From Corynebacterium lipophiloflavum DSM 44291 (GTDB taxonomy: Bacteria > Actinomycetota > Actinomycetes > Mycobacteriales > Mycobacteriaceae), in the NCBI RefSeq assembly GCF_000159635.1, contig NZ_GG667191.1, positions 343,466 to 377,222 on the forward strand: a stretch of 33,757 nucleotides of DNA, written 5' to 3'. How positions within the stretch are numbered: the stretch's first letter is position 1; each line of letters starts with the position of its first letter. Positions 7,641 to 16,632 of this stretch are shown here, piece after piece. The position numbers and the translations under genes were made by a program. The notes under the pieces are model-generated. The model did not search any database. It was not told the origin of the DNA and saw only the letters and a program-made list of their open reading frames with translations.

Positions 7641-10195
7641 GGGAGGAGCTTGAACGCTCGATCGCGGAGGCGCGCCAGGCCGCGATCGTGGCGGGTTTCG
7701 ATCCGGACACCCCGCACGAGGTAGGGGACGAGGCGTGGAACACGCCGCGTACCTCCTACGCCTTCGAGCTCACCGGCCTGGAGGATGCCCCGCAGCTGCG
7801 CGACATCGAAGAGGCGCTCGAGCGTATCGACGGCGTTTCGGCGCGGCTGGTCTACCCCACGGCGATGGCCTGGGTGACTGCCCCGGAGGGCATGGACCCG
7901 GCCCGCGTCACGGCGGTCATCGCGGAGTTCGGCGTGCAGGCGCGGATGACGGATTCGACGCTGCGCCGCCGCGCCGTCGGCCGCCGGGCGGCGGATCACC
8001 CCCTGCCGCGCCGCGGCACCCGCGGTATGACGGGCAAGATGCGCCGCCTGCGCCGCTTCGAGGAACTTTCCCTCAGCGAGAAGCGGGCGGCGGGGTTCAT
8101 GCGCGGTGGCTTTGAGCGCGCGCCACGGTCCCAGACTGACCTGCTGTTTACCGCCCGCGACTTGGTCACCCCGCTGCGCATGTGGGTGGCCGTCGTGCTC
8201 ACCATCCCCGTGCTGGTGATGAGCTACGTCCCCCAGGCGCAGTTCGCCGGGTGGCAGTGGGTCTGCCTGGCGCTCGCCACACCAGTTGCGTTGTGGTGCG
8301 CGTGGCCTTTCCACCGCGCGATGGCGGGAGGTGTGCGCCGCGGCATGTCCGCGCTCGACGGGGCGAGCTCGATCGCCGTGATCGCCTCGTTCCTGTGGGC
8401 GCTGTGCGCGCTGTTGTTCACGAGCGCGGGCGAGATTGGCTGGCAATCGAGCGGTGAATGGTTACCCACCCGCCGCGGAGACGGCATCGAACTCTTCCTC
8501 GATGTCGCCTGCGGGGTGACGGCCCTTTTGCTGGTGGGCCGCTACAATTCGATTCGAGTGCGTTCCTACCTGCTCGAGGACATGGAGAGGCGCCGGCCCG
8601 ACCCGAACCGCGAGTTCACGGTCATCCGCCGCGGTCGCACCTCCGGCAAGGCGGTCAAGGAGATGCTGCCGGCCTCCGAGCTCAACAAGGGCGACGACGT
8701 GGTCCTGGGCCCCGGCGATGTCATCCCCATCGACGGCGACGTCGTCGGCGGCTCGTGCTTGTTGCGCTCGCCGCTGATCAACACCCGTGAACCGCTCGAA
8801 GCCAAGGTCGGCTCCCGCATCTACTCGGGTGAGCTGATCAAGTCCGGCACGGTGAAGGTCCGCGTGGCACGCACCGGCCACGCCACGCGGTGGGCCGTCG
8901 TGCACAAGTGGGTCGAGGACGCCTCGAAGCGCGAGAACGTGGCCACGTTGCTTTCCACGCGCTCGGCCAGCCTGCTCATCCCCGCGGCCTATTTCATCGC
9001 CGGGGCGGACTTTCTGATTTGGTTGCTGATCTCCGGCGACTTCAGCAAGGCCTTCTCGACCGCGCTGGCCATCCTCGCCGTGGTCGCCCCGGTGGCGCTG
9101 GCGATCTCGCCGGCCCTCGCGCTGCGCCTCGGCATCGAATCCGCTGCCCGCAACGGCATCCTCATGCGCGACGGCCACACCTTCAGGGTGCTGGAGACGA
9201 CGGACACCACGGTGTTTAACCGGGTGGGAACCCTGGCGACACGGGAAATGCAGGTGGAGTCCGTCACCGCGGAGCGCGGCGAGGACCCCGACATCGTCCT
9301 GCGCGTCGCCTCGGTGCTGGCGGTCGAGTCGGACAACCCGATGGCAAAGGCGTTGGTCAAGTCCGCCCGCGAATCTCGCGACACCCGCTCGAAGGACGCG
9401 TCTTTGCCGACGTGGATTGAGCTGAGCAACGAGGTCGATAGCGCCGACGGCGAATTCGCTGGACGGCTCACGCTCACGTTCGAGGAAGAAGGCGGCGAGG
9501 AGCGCACAGAAGTCATCGAGGCGTCGCTGTGGCGCCCGACGGATCTATCGCGCCTGCGCGGCCGCTTGGCCGTCGCCGCGACCAGCGGCGGCACCCCCAT
9601 CGTGGTGCGCTACAAGGGCAAGGACCGCGGCGTGATCACCTTCTACGACCCGGCGAAGCCCGACGCCATCGACGCCGTCGAACGGCTCGAGGACATGGGC
9701 GTGGAAACGGTGATGCTCACCCGCGACACCTACCCGGTGGCGCGCCGCTTCGCCGACTTCCTCGGGGTGTCCAACGTGCTCGCGGGCGTGCGCGCCGCCG
9801 ACAAGCCGGGCGCGGTGCGCGCTCTGCACACCCAGGGCGCGACGGTGGCGATGGTGGGCGACCACACGGTCATGGGCGTGCTACGCGTTGCCGACGTGGG
9901 CATCCTCTACGCCAGCGACAAGGCCATCGACAGCCGCCTGAGCAAGGTCGCCGAAAACGCCGAGGTCGTGCTCTTGCGTGACGACGTCATGGCGGTGCCT
10001 CAACTCATTTCCCTGGCGCGCCGCGTGTGCCGCATCATTGACTCGAACATGCTGTTCGCCTGGGTCTACAACATCGCCGCCATCGCGCTCGCGGTCGCCG
10101 GTGTGCTCCCCCCGATGGGCGCGACACTGGTGATGCTGGGCTGCACGCTCATCATTGAGGCACGCTCGGCTCGGGCGCGCCGCTTCCCGCTGTAG
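7637..10195 (+). CDS. P-type ATPase-like protein lacking catalytic residues (pseudoenzyme)
   Basis: An 852-aa protein with the full architecture of a P1B heavy-metal ATPase: an N-terminal ferredoxin-like region without CxxC (about 35-115), a first membrane block (about 170-320), an actuator domain (about 330-430), two membrane segments (about 445-500), P and N domains (about 520-780) and two final helices. Nearly every signature is altered. The phosphorylated Asp of DKTGT is Asn528 (FNRVGTL), the actuator TGE is TRE (383-385), the CPC membrane metal site is APV (484-486), TGD is TRD (695-697), and the GDGxND hinge is GDHTVM (741-746). It therefore should not form the phosphoenzyme. The frame is intact and codon use is like its neighbours, so it is not decaying. 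GTG 7637 overlaps the previous stop. A scaffold or sensor role is inference. Confidence 0.88.
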   Translation: MREELERSIAEARQAAIVAGFDPDTPHEVGDEAWNTPRTSYAFELTGLEDAPQLRDIEEALERIDGVSARLVYPTAMAWVTAPEGMDPARVTAVIAEFGVQARMTDSTLRRRAVGRRAADHPLPRRGTRGMTGKMRRLRRFEELSLSEKRAAGFMRGGFERAPRSQTDLLFTARDLVTPLRMWVAVVLTIPVLVMSYVPQAQFAGWQWVCLALATPVALWCAWPFHRAMAGGVRRGMSALDGASSIAVIASFLWALCALLFTSAGEIGWQSSGEWLPTRRGDGIELFLDVACGVTALLLVGRYNSIRVRSYLLEDMERRRPDPNREFTVIRRGRTSGKAVKEMLPASELNKGDDVVLGPGDVIPIDGDVVGGSCLLRSPLINTREPLEAKVGSRIYSGELIKSGTVKVRVARTGHATRWAVVHKWVEDASKRENVATLLSTRSASLLIPAAYFIAGADFLIWLLISGDFSKAFSTALAILAVVAPVALAISPALALRLGIESAARNGILMRDGHTFRVLETTDTTVFNRVGTLATREMQVESVTAERGEDPDIVLRVASVLAVESDNPMAKALVKSARESRDTRSKDASLPTWIELSNEVDSADGEFAGRLTLTFEEEGGEERTEVIEASLWRPTDLSRLRGRLAVAATSGGTPIVVRYKGKDRGVITFYDPAKPDAIDAVERLEDMGVETVMLTRDTYPVARRFADFLGVSNVLAGVRAADKPGAVRALHTQGATVAMVGDHTVMGVLRVADVGILYASDKAIDSRLSKVAENAEVVLLRDDVMAVPQLISLARRVCRIIDSNMLFAWVYNIAAIALAVAGVLPPMGATLVMLGCTLIIEARSARARRFPL

Positions 10196-10198
10196 ACT
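10193..10198 (+). promoter_or_regulatory. TAGACT -10 box made from a stop codon, hemE promoter
   Basis: TAGACT begins with the TAG stop of the ATPase-like gene and ends 8 nt before the hemE ATG. No ribosome site is present between them, so a leaderless hemE transcript is likely. Confidence 0.55.
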
Positions 10199-10206
10199 CC
10201 ACCCAT

Positions 10207-11256
10207 ATGACTAGACGTGAGCTGACACACGCCCCGATCATCGACGCAGCCTATGGGCGCACCCCGACGCGTACCCCGGTGTGGTTCATGCGCCAGGCGG
10301 GCCGCTCGCTGCCCGAGTACCGGCAGGTGCGCGACGGGATCGGGATGCTGGACGCCTGCTTCATGCCGGAGTTGTTGGCGGAGATCACCCTGCAGCCGGT
10401 GCGCCGCCATGACGTCGACGCCGCGATCTTGTTCTCCGACATCGTCGTGCCGCTCAAAGCCGCCGGCGTGAACGTCGAGATCGTTCCCGGTCGCGGCCCC
10501 GTGATGGCGCAGGCGGTGCGTTCTCGGGGGGACGTCGATAAGCTGCCCATGCTCGAAGGCGACGTCGAGGAGGTCGCGCGCGGCATCCGCATCATCCTCG
10601 ACGAGCTCACCGACGCCCAGGCGCTGATCGGGTTCGTCGGCGCGCCGTTTACACTGGCCAGCTACCTCGTTGAGGGCGGGCCGTCGAAGAACCACGAGAA
10701 GACCAAGGCGATGATGCACGGCGAGCCTGAGACGTGGCACGCGCTGATGGAGAAGCTGGTGCCCACGATCGTGGCGTTCTTGCGTACGCAGGTCACCGCG
10801 GGCATCGACGCGATGCAACTGTTCGATTCCTGGGCAGGATTCCTCACCGAGCGCGACTACCGCGAGCACGTCCTGCCCTACTCCGTGGAGATTCTGCGCT
10901 CCGTCGAGGGCGAGATCCCGCGCATTCACTTCGGCGTGGCCACCGGCGAGCTGCTCGGCGCGATGAGCGAGGCGGGCAGCGAGGTCATGGGTGTCGATTG
11001 GCGCGTGCCGCTGGACGTGGCCGCGCGGCGTTTCGCCACACCACGGGTGCTGCAGGGCAACCTGGATCCCGCGATCCTTTTCGCCGGGCCCGGGGTGGTG
11101 CGCGGCGAGGTGCGCCGCATCAAGGAAGAGGCGGCCCGCGCAATCGCGGCGGGTGACGCTACCGGCCACATCTTCAACCTCGGCCACGGTGTGCTGCCGA
11201 CCACCGATGCGGACGCAGTTACTGAGGCTGTGGCGATGATCCACGAGGAGAGATAG
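10207..11256 (+). CDS. hemE: Uroporphyrinogen decarboxylase
   Basis: Removes the four acetate carboxyls of uroporphyrinogen III to give coproporphyrinogen III. The 349-aa protein has the diagnostic WFMRQAGRSLPEYR near residues 26-39, GFVGAPFTLASYLVEGG (about 140-156), the substrate-side Asp in FSDIV, and a C-terminal NLGHGVLP. Length is normal. The ATG lies 8 nt after a TAGACT hexamer. hemY begins 1 nt after the stop, so the two are coupled. Confidence 0.97.
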   Translation: MTRRELTHAPIIDAAYGRTPTRTPVWFMRQAGRSLPEYRQVRDGIGMLDACFMPELLAEITLQPVRRHDVDAAILFSDIVVPLKAAGVNVEIVPGRGPVMAQAVRSRGDVDKLPMLEGDVEEVARGIRIILDELTDAQALIGFVGAPFTLASYLVEGGPSKNHEKTKAMMHGEPETWHALMEKLVPTIVAFLRTQVTAGIDAMQLFDSWAGFLTERDYREHVLPYSVEILRSVEGEIPRIHFGVATGELLGAMSEAGSEVMGVDWRVPLDVAARRFATPRVLQGNLDPAILFAGPGVVRGEVRRIKEEAARAIAAGDATGHIFNLGHGVLPTTDADAVTEAVAMIHEER

Positions 11257-11257
11257 C

Positions 11258-12631
11258 GTGCGTATCGCGATTATTGGGGCGGGACTGGCTGGATTGACCG
11301 CGGCGTACGAACTGCGCGAGCACGACGTCGACGTCTACGAGGCCACGGACCGCATCGGCGGCAAGCTCCACACCGTCGCCTTCGAGGCCGGGCCGACCGA
11401 TATGGGGGCGGAGGCGTTCTTGGCGCGCCGCGCCGACATAGTCGACTTCGTCGCGGAGCTCGGGCTGACCGGCTCGCTGGTTGAGCCCTCGGGCCTCGGT
11501 TCGCTCGTCTACACCGGCGGAAGCGCGAAGCCGCTGCCGCGCGGCGGCGTGATGGGCGTCCCGTCGTCGGGGCGAGCGGTCGCGCACCTGGTTTCCGCAG
11601 AGACCGCGGCGCGTATCGACGCCGAGGCGGACGCGCCGGGTTTTGATTGGGACGTCGACGGCGACCGCAGCGTGGGCGAGCTCGTGCGGGAGCGCTACGG
11701 CGACGAGGTGGCGGACCGGGTCGTCTCCGCCCTGCTCGGCGGCGTGTACTCCTGCAGCGCCGACGACCTCGGTGTGCGCGCGACCGTGCCGCAGCTCGCC
11801 GCTGAGCTCGATCGGCTTGCCGCCGGCGGGGCGCCCGTGCACCTGTCGGTGGCGGTGAAGAACCTGGAGGACTCTCGCGCCGAGCTGCCCAGCGGCCAGG
11901 GACCGGTGTTCACCACATTCCGCGAGGGCTACCAGGAGCTCTACGAGGCGCTCGCGGAGAAAAGCGGCGCCGACATCTACGTCGACGCGTTCATTTCCGG
12001 CATCGTCCGCGACGGCGGGGGTTTCCGGCTCGCAGGCGGGGAGGACGTGGTGTACGACCGCGTGATCGTCGCCACGCCGGCTCCGACCGCCGCCCTGCTG
12101 CTCAAGGGCGTGGCGCCCGAGGCGTCCGCCCGTCTGTCCACCGTCAAGCTCGCCAACTCCGTGGTGGTGGGGATGCGCTTTGCCTCAAGTGACGGACTGC
12201 CCGAGAACTCCGGCGTGCTCGTCGCCGCGGACGAGGAGGGGCTCACCGCCAAGGCGTTCACCTTCTCCTCGCGGAAGTGGCCGCACCTGGCCGAGCGCGG
12301 CGGGGCGCTCGTGCGCGCGAGCTTCGGGCGCTTCGGCGACGACATCGCGTTGCGCGCCACCGAGGACGAGCTTGTCGACGCCGCCCTCGACGACCTCGCC
12401 ACCATCACCGGCTTCGACGGCCGCGCCGCCGGCCTGGAGGAGATCTACGTGCAGCGCTGGCTCGGCGGGCTGCCCCGGTTCGACCCCGCCCACCTCGCCA
12501 CCGTGGCCGCCGTTGATGAGCAGCTCGAGGCGACTCCGGGCATCGTGGCCACCGGCGCGTGGGCGGGCGGTGTCGGAGTGCCCAGCGTGATCGCCCACGC
12601 CCGCGCCGCCGCCACGAAGGCGGTCTCGTGA
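11258..12631 (+). CDS. hemY: Coproporphyrinogen III oxidase, HemY/CgoX type
   Basis: An FAD-dependent porphyrinogen oxidase of 457 aa. The Rossmann motif IIGAGLAGLTAAYE is at residues 5-18, followed by the second FAD stretch EATDRIGGKLHT, and the C-terminal FAD motif ATGAWAGGVGVPSVI closes the fold. Enzymes of this type in Gram-positive bacteria act in the coproporphyrin-dependent pathway, oxidising coproporphyrinogen III, although databases often call them protoporphyrinogen oxidase. GTG 11258 is used, with GAGGAGA (in the end of hemE) as ribosome site. Ferrochelatase and the terminal decarboxylase are not in the window. The stop overlaps the next gene in GTGA. Confidence 0.95.
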   Translation: MRIAIIGAGLAGLTAAYELREHDVDVYEATDRIGGKLHTVAFEAGPTDMGAEAFLARRADIVDFVAELGLTGSLVEPSGLGSLVYTGGSAKPLPRGGVMGVPSSGRAVAHLVSAETAARIDAEADAPGFDWDVDGDRSVGELVRERYGDEVADRVVSALLGGVYSCSADDLGVRATVPQLAAELDRLAAGGAPVHLSVAVKNLEDSRAELPSGQGPVFTTFREGYQELYEALAEKSGADIYVDAFISGIVRDGGGFRLAGGEDVVYDRVIVATPAPTAALLLKGVAPEASARLSTVKLANSVVVGMRFASSDGLPENSGVLVAADEEGLTAKAFTFSSRKWPHLAERGGALVRASFGRFGDDIALRATEDELVDAALDDLATITGFDGRAAGLEEIYVQRWLGGLPRFDPAHLATVAAVDEQLEATPGIVATGAWAGGVGVPSVIAHARAAATKAVS

Positions 12632-13341
12632 CGGAGCAGCAGGAGGCGCAGCAGCCCGAGAAGGAGTGGTGGGAGGAGGACGGCCTGCCGTGGAACTCCA
12701 AGCCCACACGCGCGGACTACTGGTGCCTCGGCTGGTTCGCCTTCGTCGGGGTCTTCGGGCTGGCCATGATCCCGCTGCGCGCCTGGCTGCTCGGCCTCGA
12801 CCCGCCGGTGATGCTGGCGCTGACGGGGTCGCGCATCGGCGCGGCGTCGACAGGCGCCCTGGCGTCTGTCGGCCAGGCCGACAACTGGCTGCTCTACCTG
12901 CTCATCGGCTCCGTGGTGGCCATAAAGTTCGACTGGATCTACTGGTGGGCCGGCAAGCTCTGGGGCCGCGGCATCCTGGAGGTGCAGGCGGGCCAGTCGA
13001 AGCGCGCGGCCCGCAACATCGCGCGCGTGGAGCGCTGGGCGGTTAAGCTCGGCTGGCTGGGGATCTTCCTGGCGTACCTGCCCATTCCGCTGCCGCTCGC
13101 GTTCGTGGTGTTCGTGCTGGCGGGCATGACGGGGATGCCGCTGTGGAAGTTCATGGTGCTCAACTTCGTGGCCAAGACGGTGTGGTCGTTCATCTACTTC
13201 GCGCTCGGCTGGGAGATCGGCGAGCCGGTCGTGTTCTTGCTCGAGCAGTACGCCCGGGTGGCCAACTGGATCGCGATCGCGCTCGTCGCGGTCATCATGT
13301 TCACCGCCTTCAGGAACCAGAGTAAAAAGCAGGTGCCCTAG
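12628..13341 (+). CDS. DedA/VTT-family-like membrane protein
   Basis: A 237-aa integral membrane protein with an acidic, Trp-rich N-terminus (EKEWWEEDG) and about five hydrophobic segments. The region about 130-200 resembles the VTT/DedA core: [13 protein letters not shown], then [16 protein letters not shown] and a Trp-containing helix. The usual Arg-rich RFxPGxR segment is replaced by [11 protein letters not shown], so it is a divergent member. DedA proteins are linked to lipid carrier recycling and membrane homeostasis; its substrate is unknown. GTG 12628 overlaps the hemY stop. Its own TAG stop forms the start of the hemL -10 box. Why it sits between hemY and hemL is unclear. Confidence 0.78.
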   Translation: MTEQQEAQQPEKEWWEEDGLPWNSKPTRADYWCLGWFAFVGVFGLAMIPLRAWLLGLDPPVMLALTGSRIGAASTGALASVGQADNWLLYLLIGSVVAIKFDWIYWWAGKLWGRGILEVQAGQSKRAARNIARVERWAVKLGWLGIFLAYLPIPLPLAFVVFVLAGMTGMPLWKFMVLNFVAKTVWSFIYFALGWEIGEPVVFLLEQYARVANWIAIALVAVIMFTAFRNQSKKQVP

Positions 13342-13344
13342 ACT
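13339..13344 (+). promoter_or_regulatory. TAGACT -10 box made from a stop codon, hemL promoter
   Basis: TAGACT begins with the TAG stop of the DedA-like gene and ends 7 nt before the hemL ATG. The 7 nt (GGAGCGC) include GGAG, but it is close to the start, so leaderless initiation is the simpler reading. Confidence 0.55.
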
Positions 13345-13351
13345 GGAGCGC

Positions 13352-14686
13352 ATGACTGCGCACATTCCGACACCCACGTCCGCCAACACCGCGCGCTCGG
13401 CCGAGCTGATCCAGCGCGCACAGCACGTCACCCCGGGCGGTGTGAACTCGCCCGTGCGCGCCTTCGGCTCGGTGGGGGGCCAGGCCCGCTTCATCGCGAA
13501 AGCCCGCGGCAGCCAGCTTATCGACGTCGACGGCAACGCCTACGTGGACCTCGTCGACTCCTGGGGCCCCATGCTCCACGGCAACGCGCGGCCGGAGATT
13601 GTCGAGGCCGTAAAGGAGGCGCTTGCCGACGGCCTCTCGTTCGGCGCCCCGACCCAGGCCGAGGTGGAGATCGCGGAGATGATTGTGGAGCGCACCTCCG
13701 TGGACGAGGTCCGCATGGTCAACTCCGGCACGGAGGCGACCATGTCGGCGGTGCGTCTCGCGCGCGGCTTCACGGGCCGGCCGAAGATTGTGAAGTTCGA
13801 CGGCTGCTACCACGGCCACGTCGACGCACTTCTCGCCTCCGCGGGCTCAGGCTTGGCCACGTTCTCCCTGCCCGACTCTCCTGGCGTGACCGGCGCGCAA
13901 GCCGCCGACACCATCGTGGTGCCCTACAACGACCTAGAGGCGGTGCGGCAGGCGTTCGCCGGCAACCCCGGCGAGATCGCCGCTGTGATCACCGAGGCGG
14001 CCGCCGGCAACATGGGCACGGTCGCCCCGCGCGAGGGCTTCAACGCGGCGCTCAAAGAGATCGCCCACGACAACGGCGCGCTGCTTATCATCGACGAGGT
14101 GATGACGGGCTTCCGCACCTCCTACTCAGGCTGGTACGGCGTGGACGGCGTGGCGGGGGACCTGACCACCTTCGGCAAGGTCATCTCCGGCGGCCTGCCG
14201 GCGGCGGCGTTCGGCGGGCGCCGGGACATCATGGAGAAGCTCGCCCCGCTCGGCCCCGTCTACCAGGCCGGCACGCTCAGCGGAAACCCGGTGGCGATGG
14301 CGGCCGGGATGGCGTCGCTGCGCCTCGCCAGCGAGGACATTTACCCGGTGCTGCTGCGCAACGCGGACACGCTCGAGGAGCTGATTCACACCGCGCTTGA
14401 CCGCGAGGGCGTGGCGCACCACGTGCAGCGGGCATCGACAATGCTCTCAATCCGCTTCGCCGAAGGGGCGGGATCGAACTTCGACGAGATGAAGGCCGCG
14501 GACACCTTCCGCTACCCGGCGTTTTTCCATGCCCTGCTGGACAACGGGGTCTACGCTCCGCCGAGCGCGTTTGAGACGTGGTTCGTGTCCACGGCGCTCA
14601 CGGCCGACGACTTCGGGCGCATCGAGCGCGCCCTCGCCGTGGCCGCGAAGGCCGCGGCGCAGGACACCGCCGGGGCCGCCTCATGA
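13352..14686 (+). CDS. hemL: Glutamate-1-semialdehyde 2,1-aminomutase
   Basis: Converts glutamate-1-semialdehyde into 5-aminolevulinate with PLP. The 444-aa protein has [14 protein letters not shown] near the start, NSGTEAT (124-130), the PLP phosphate region CYHGHVD (152-158), [12 protein letters not shown] (244-255) and the PLP lysine Lys276 in [12 protein letters not shown]. The length is typical. It works directly after HemA. Its stop overlaps the next gene's start in ATGA, so the histidine phosphatase is coupled to it. Confidence 0.97.
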   Translation: MTAHIPTPTSANTARSAELIQRAQHVTPGGVNSPVRAFGSVGGQARFIAKARGSQLIDVDGNAYVDLVDSWGPMLHGNARPEIVEAVKEALADGLSFGAPTQAEVEIAEMIVERTSVDEVRMVNSGTEATMSAVRLARGFTGRPKIVKFDGCYHGHVDALLASAGSGLATFSLPDSPGVTGAQAADTIVVPYNDLEAVRQAFAGNPGEIAAVITEAAAGNMGTVAPREGFNAALKEIAHDNGALLIIDEVMTGFRTSYSGWYGVDGVAGDLTTFGKVISGGLPAAAFGGRRDIMEKLAPLGPVYQAGTLSGNPVAMAAGMASLRLASEDIYPVLLRNADTLEELIHTALDREGVAHHVQRASTMLSIRFAEGAGSNFDEMKAADTFRYPAFFHALLDNGVYAPPSAFETWFVSTALTADDFGRIERALAVAAKAAAQDTAGAAS

Positions 14687-15291
14687 GCGGTCCGCGCACC
14701 GTCGTCCACCTCGTGCGCCACGGCGAGGTGTACAACCCGATGAGGCTTCTGTACGGGCGCATGCCGGGCTTCCACTTAAGCGCCCGCGGCCGCTCGATGG
14801 CGGCGGTGACCGCGCGTTTCTTCGAGGGCCGCGACGTCACCTACCTGGCGTCGAGCCCGCTCGAGCGCGCCCGGGAGACGGCCGCGCCGATCGCGCAGGT
14901 CACGGGCTGCGAGGTGGACACGATCGAGGATGTCATCGAGTCCTCCAACACGTTCGAGGGGCTGCGCACCAAGGGGCCGCGCTCCCAGCTGTGGTACCCG
15001 CCGCGCTGGAGGCACTTGACCAACCCGCTGCGTCCCAGCTGGGGCGAGCCGTACGAGGATATCCTGGCGCGCATGCTCCGGGGGGTGGAGCACGCGCGGG
15101 CGACAGCGGAGGGCCACGAGGCGGTGGTGGTCAGCCACCAGCTGCCGATTGTCACCGTGCAGCGCCATGTGCAGGGCAAACCGTTGCCGCACATCAGGCG
15201 CGAGTGCGACCTGGCGAGCGTGACCTCGCTTGTGTTTGACGGCCCGGATGTTGTTGACTGGTCGTACAACCGACCAGCGAAGGATGTCTAG
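14683..15291 (+). CDS. Histidine phosphatase family protein (phosphoglycerate mutase-like)
   Basis: A 202-aa branch-1 histidine phosphatase. The nucleophile motif LVRHGEV has Arg12 and His13, and the second catalytic His is in VVSHQLP, with [10 protein letters not shown] between them. It is shorter than glycolytic phosphoglycerate mutase and lacks that enzyme's extra loops, so a general phosphatase role is more likely than glycolysis. It starts within the end of hemL and its TAG stop abuts the ATG of the TlpA-like lipoprotein. A homologue occupies this place between hemL and the cytochrome c genes in related genomes (from memory). The substrate is unknown. Confidence 0.9.
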   Translation: MSGPRTVVHLVRHGEVYNPMRLLYGRMPGFHLSARGRSMAAVTARFFEGRDVTYLASSPLERARETAAPIAQVTGCEVDTIEDVIESSNTFEGLRTKGPRSQLWYPPRWRHLTNPLRPSWGEPYEDILARMLRGVEHARATAEGHEAVVVSHQLPIVTVQRHVQGKPLPHIRRECDLASVTSLVFDGPDVVDWSYNRPAKDV

Positions 15292-15852
15292 ATGCTGAAG
15301 CGACTCGCCGCGCCGTGTGCCGCGGTACTGCTGATCGCAGGCTGCTCCGCCCCCGACGACGGCGCGACGTTCTCGTTCCACTCGCCCGGCGGCCAGGTGG
15401 AGATCTTCTACGACGAGGCAGACCGCGCACCCCTGCCGGACTTCGGCGGGGAATCCCTCATGCAGCCGGGGGAGCAGATCAACCTCACGGACTACGACGG
15501 CCAGATCGTCGTGCTCAACGCATGGGGGCAGTGGTGCGCGCCGTGCCGCGCCGAGGTCGACGACCTGCAGGAGGTCCACGAGGCCCTGGGAGGCGACGGC
15601 ACCGTGCTGGGTATCAACGTGCGCGACTACAACCCCGACATCGCCCGCGACTTCGTCATCGACAACGGGGTGACCTACCCGTCGATCTACGACCCGCCTT
15701 TTAAAACGGCCGTCAACCTCGGCGGCGTCCCCAGCTCCGTGATCCCGACGACCGTGGTCTTGGACAGGCAGCACCGCCCCGCGGCCGTGTTCCTCCGCGA
15801 GGTCAGCGCCGGCGACATCCTGGCCGTGACCGACGAGCTCAAGGGAGAGTAG
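15292..15852 (+). CDS. TlpA/ResA-like thiol-disulfide oxidoreductase lipoprotein
   Basis: A 186-aa exported redox protein. A short signal peptide ends in the lipobox LLIAGC (lipidated Cys18), followed by a thioredoxin fold with the active site WCAPC (Cys82, Cys85) and the cis-Pro region IPTTVVLD. TlpA/ResA proteins reduce apocytochrome c cysteines outside the membrane before heme attachment, using electrons from CcdA, which is encoded next with no gap. Start and stop abut its neighbours (TAG-ATG on both sides), indicating tight coupling in the ccs operon. Confidence 0.93.
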   Translation: MLKRLAAPCAAVLLIAGCSAPDDGATFSFHSPGGQVEIFYDEADRAPLPDFGGESLMQPGEQINLTDYDGQIVVLNAWGQWCAPCRAEVDDLQEVHEALGGDGTVLGINVRDYNPDIARDFVIDNGVTYPSIYDPPFKTAVNLGGVPSSVIPTTVVLDRQHRPAAVFLREVSAGDILAVTDELKGE

Positions 15853-16632
15853 ATGGGCGAGGTGTTCTCCGACATCGTGATGACGGGACCGCTCGTCGTC
15901 GGGATCCTGGCGGCCGCGCTCGCCGGGCTGGTCTCGTTCGCGTCCCCGTGCGTGATCCCCCTCGTGCCGGGCTACCTGTCGTATCTCACGGGCGTTGTCG
16001 GCGGCGAGATGGAGTACGGGGAGCAGGGACCGAGGGTGGTGTCGAAGAGGTGGGCGGTCGCCGGCGCGGCGGGCCTGTTCATCCTCGGGTTCACGGTGGT
16101 GTTCCTGCTGGCCACGGTCTCGGTGTTCGGGGCGATCAGCCTGATCGCGCTGAACGCGGACACCCTGATGCGCGCCGGCGGGGTGGTCACCATCGTGATG
16201 GGCCTGGTGTTCATCGGCGCCGTGCCGCTGCTGCAGCGCGACACCCGCATGGCGCCGAAGAAGTGGACGACGATCGTGGGCGCGCCGCTGCTCGGCGGGG
16301 TGTTCGCGCTGGGGTGGACGCCGTGCCTGGGGCCGACGCTGGCCGCGATTATCTCGGTGTCGGTGGGCACCGAGGGGTTGACGGCGGCGCGCGGGGTGTT
16401 CCTCGTCATCGCGTACTGCCTAGGCCTGGGCTTGCCGTTCCTGCTCATGGCCTTCGGCTCCGCCTGGGCGGTTGCGGGCGTGGACTTTCTGCGCCGCCAC
16501 TCGCGCACCATCCAGATCCTCGGCGGGGTGCTCATGATTCTCGTCGGGCTCATGCTTGTCACCGGCGCGTGGAACCACTTCATCGCGTGGTCGCGCCAAC
16601 TCGTTGTCGGATACGGAGCGACCATCATCTAA
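15853..16632 (+). CDS. ccdA: Cytochrome c biogenesis protein CcdA (DsbD membrane domain)
   Basis: A 259-aa membrane protein with six predicted helices that carries reducing power from cytoplasmic thioredoxin to the outer face. The two essential cysteines are visible: Cys33 in FASPCVIPLVPGYLSYL and Cys158 in GWTPCLGPTLAAI. The order TlpA-CcdA-ResB-CcsA is typical of system II cytochrome c maturation. Its TAA overlaps the ATG of resB by one base. Confidence 0.96.
   Translation: MGEVFSDIVMTGPLVVGILAAALAGLVSFASPCVIPLVPGYLSYLTGVVGGEMEYGEQGPRVVSKRWAVAGAAGLFILGFTVVFLLATVSVFGAISLIALNADTLMRAGGVVTIVMGLVFIGAVPLLQRDTRMAPKKWTTIVGAPLLGGVFALGWTPCLGPTLAAIISVSVGTEGLTAARGVFLVIAYCLGLGLPFLLMAFGSAWAVAGVDFLRRHSRTIQILGGVLMILVGLMLVTGAWNHFIAWSRQLVVGYGATII

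Noticed and set aside
7637..10195. Annotation as a working copper or heavy-metal ATPase
   Set aside because: The phosphorylation Asp, TGE, CPC, TGD and GDGxND motifs are all changed.
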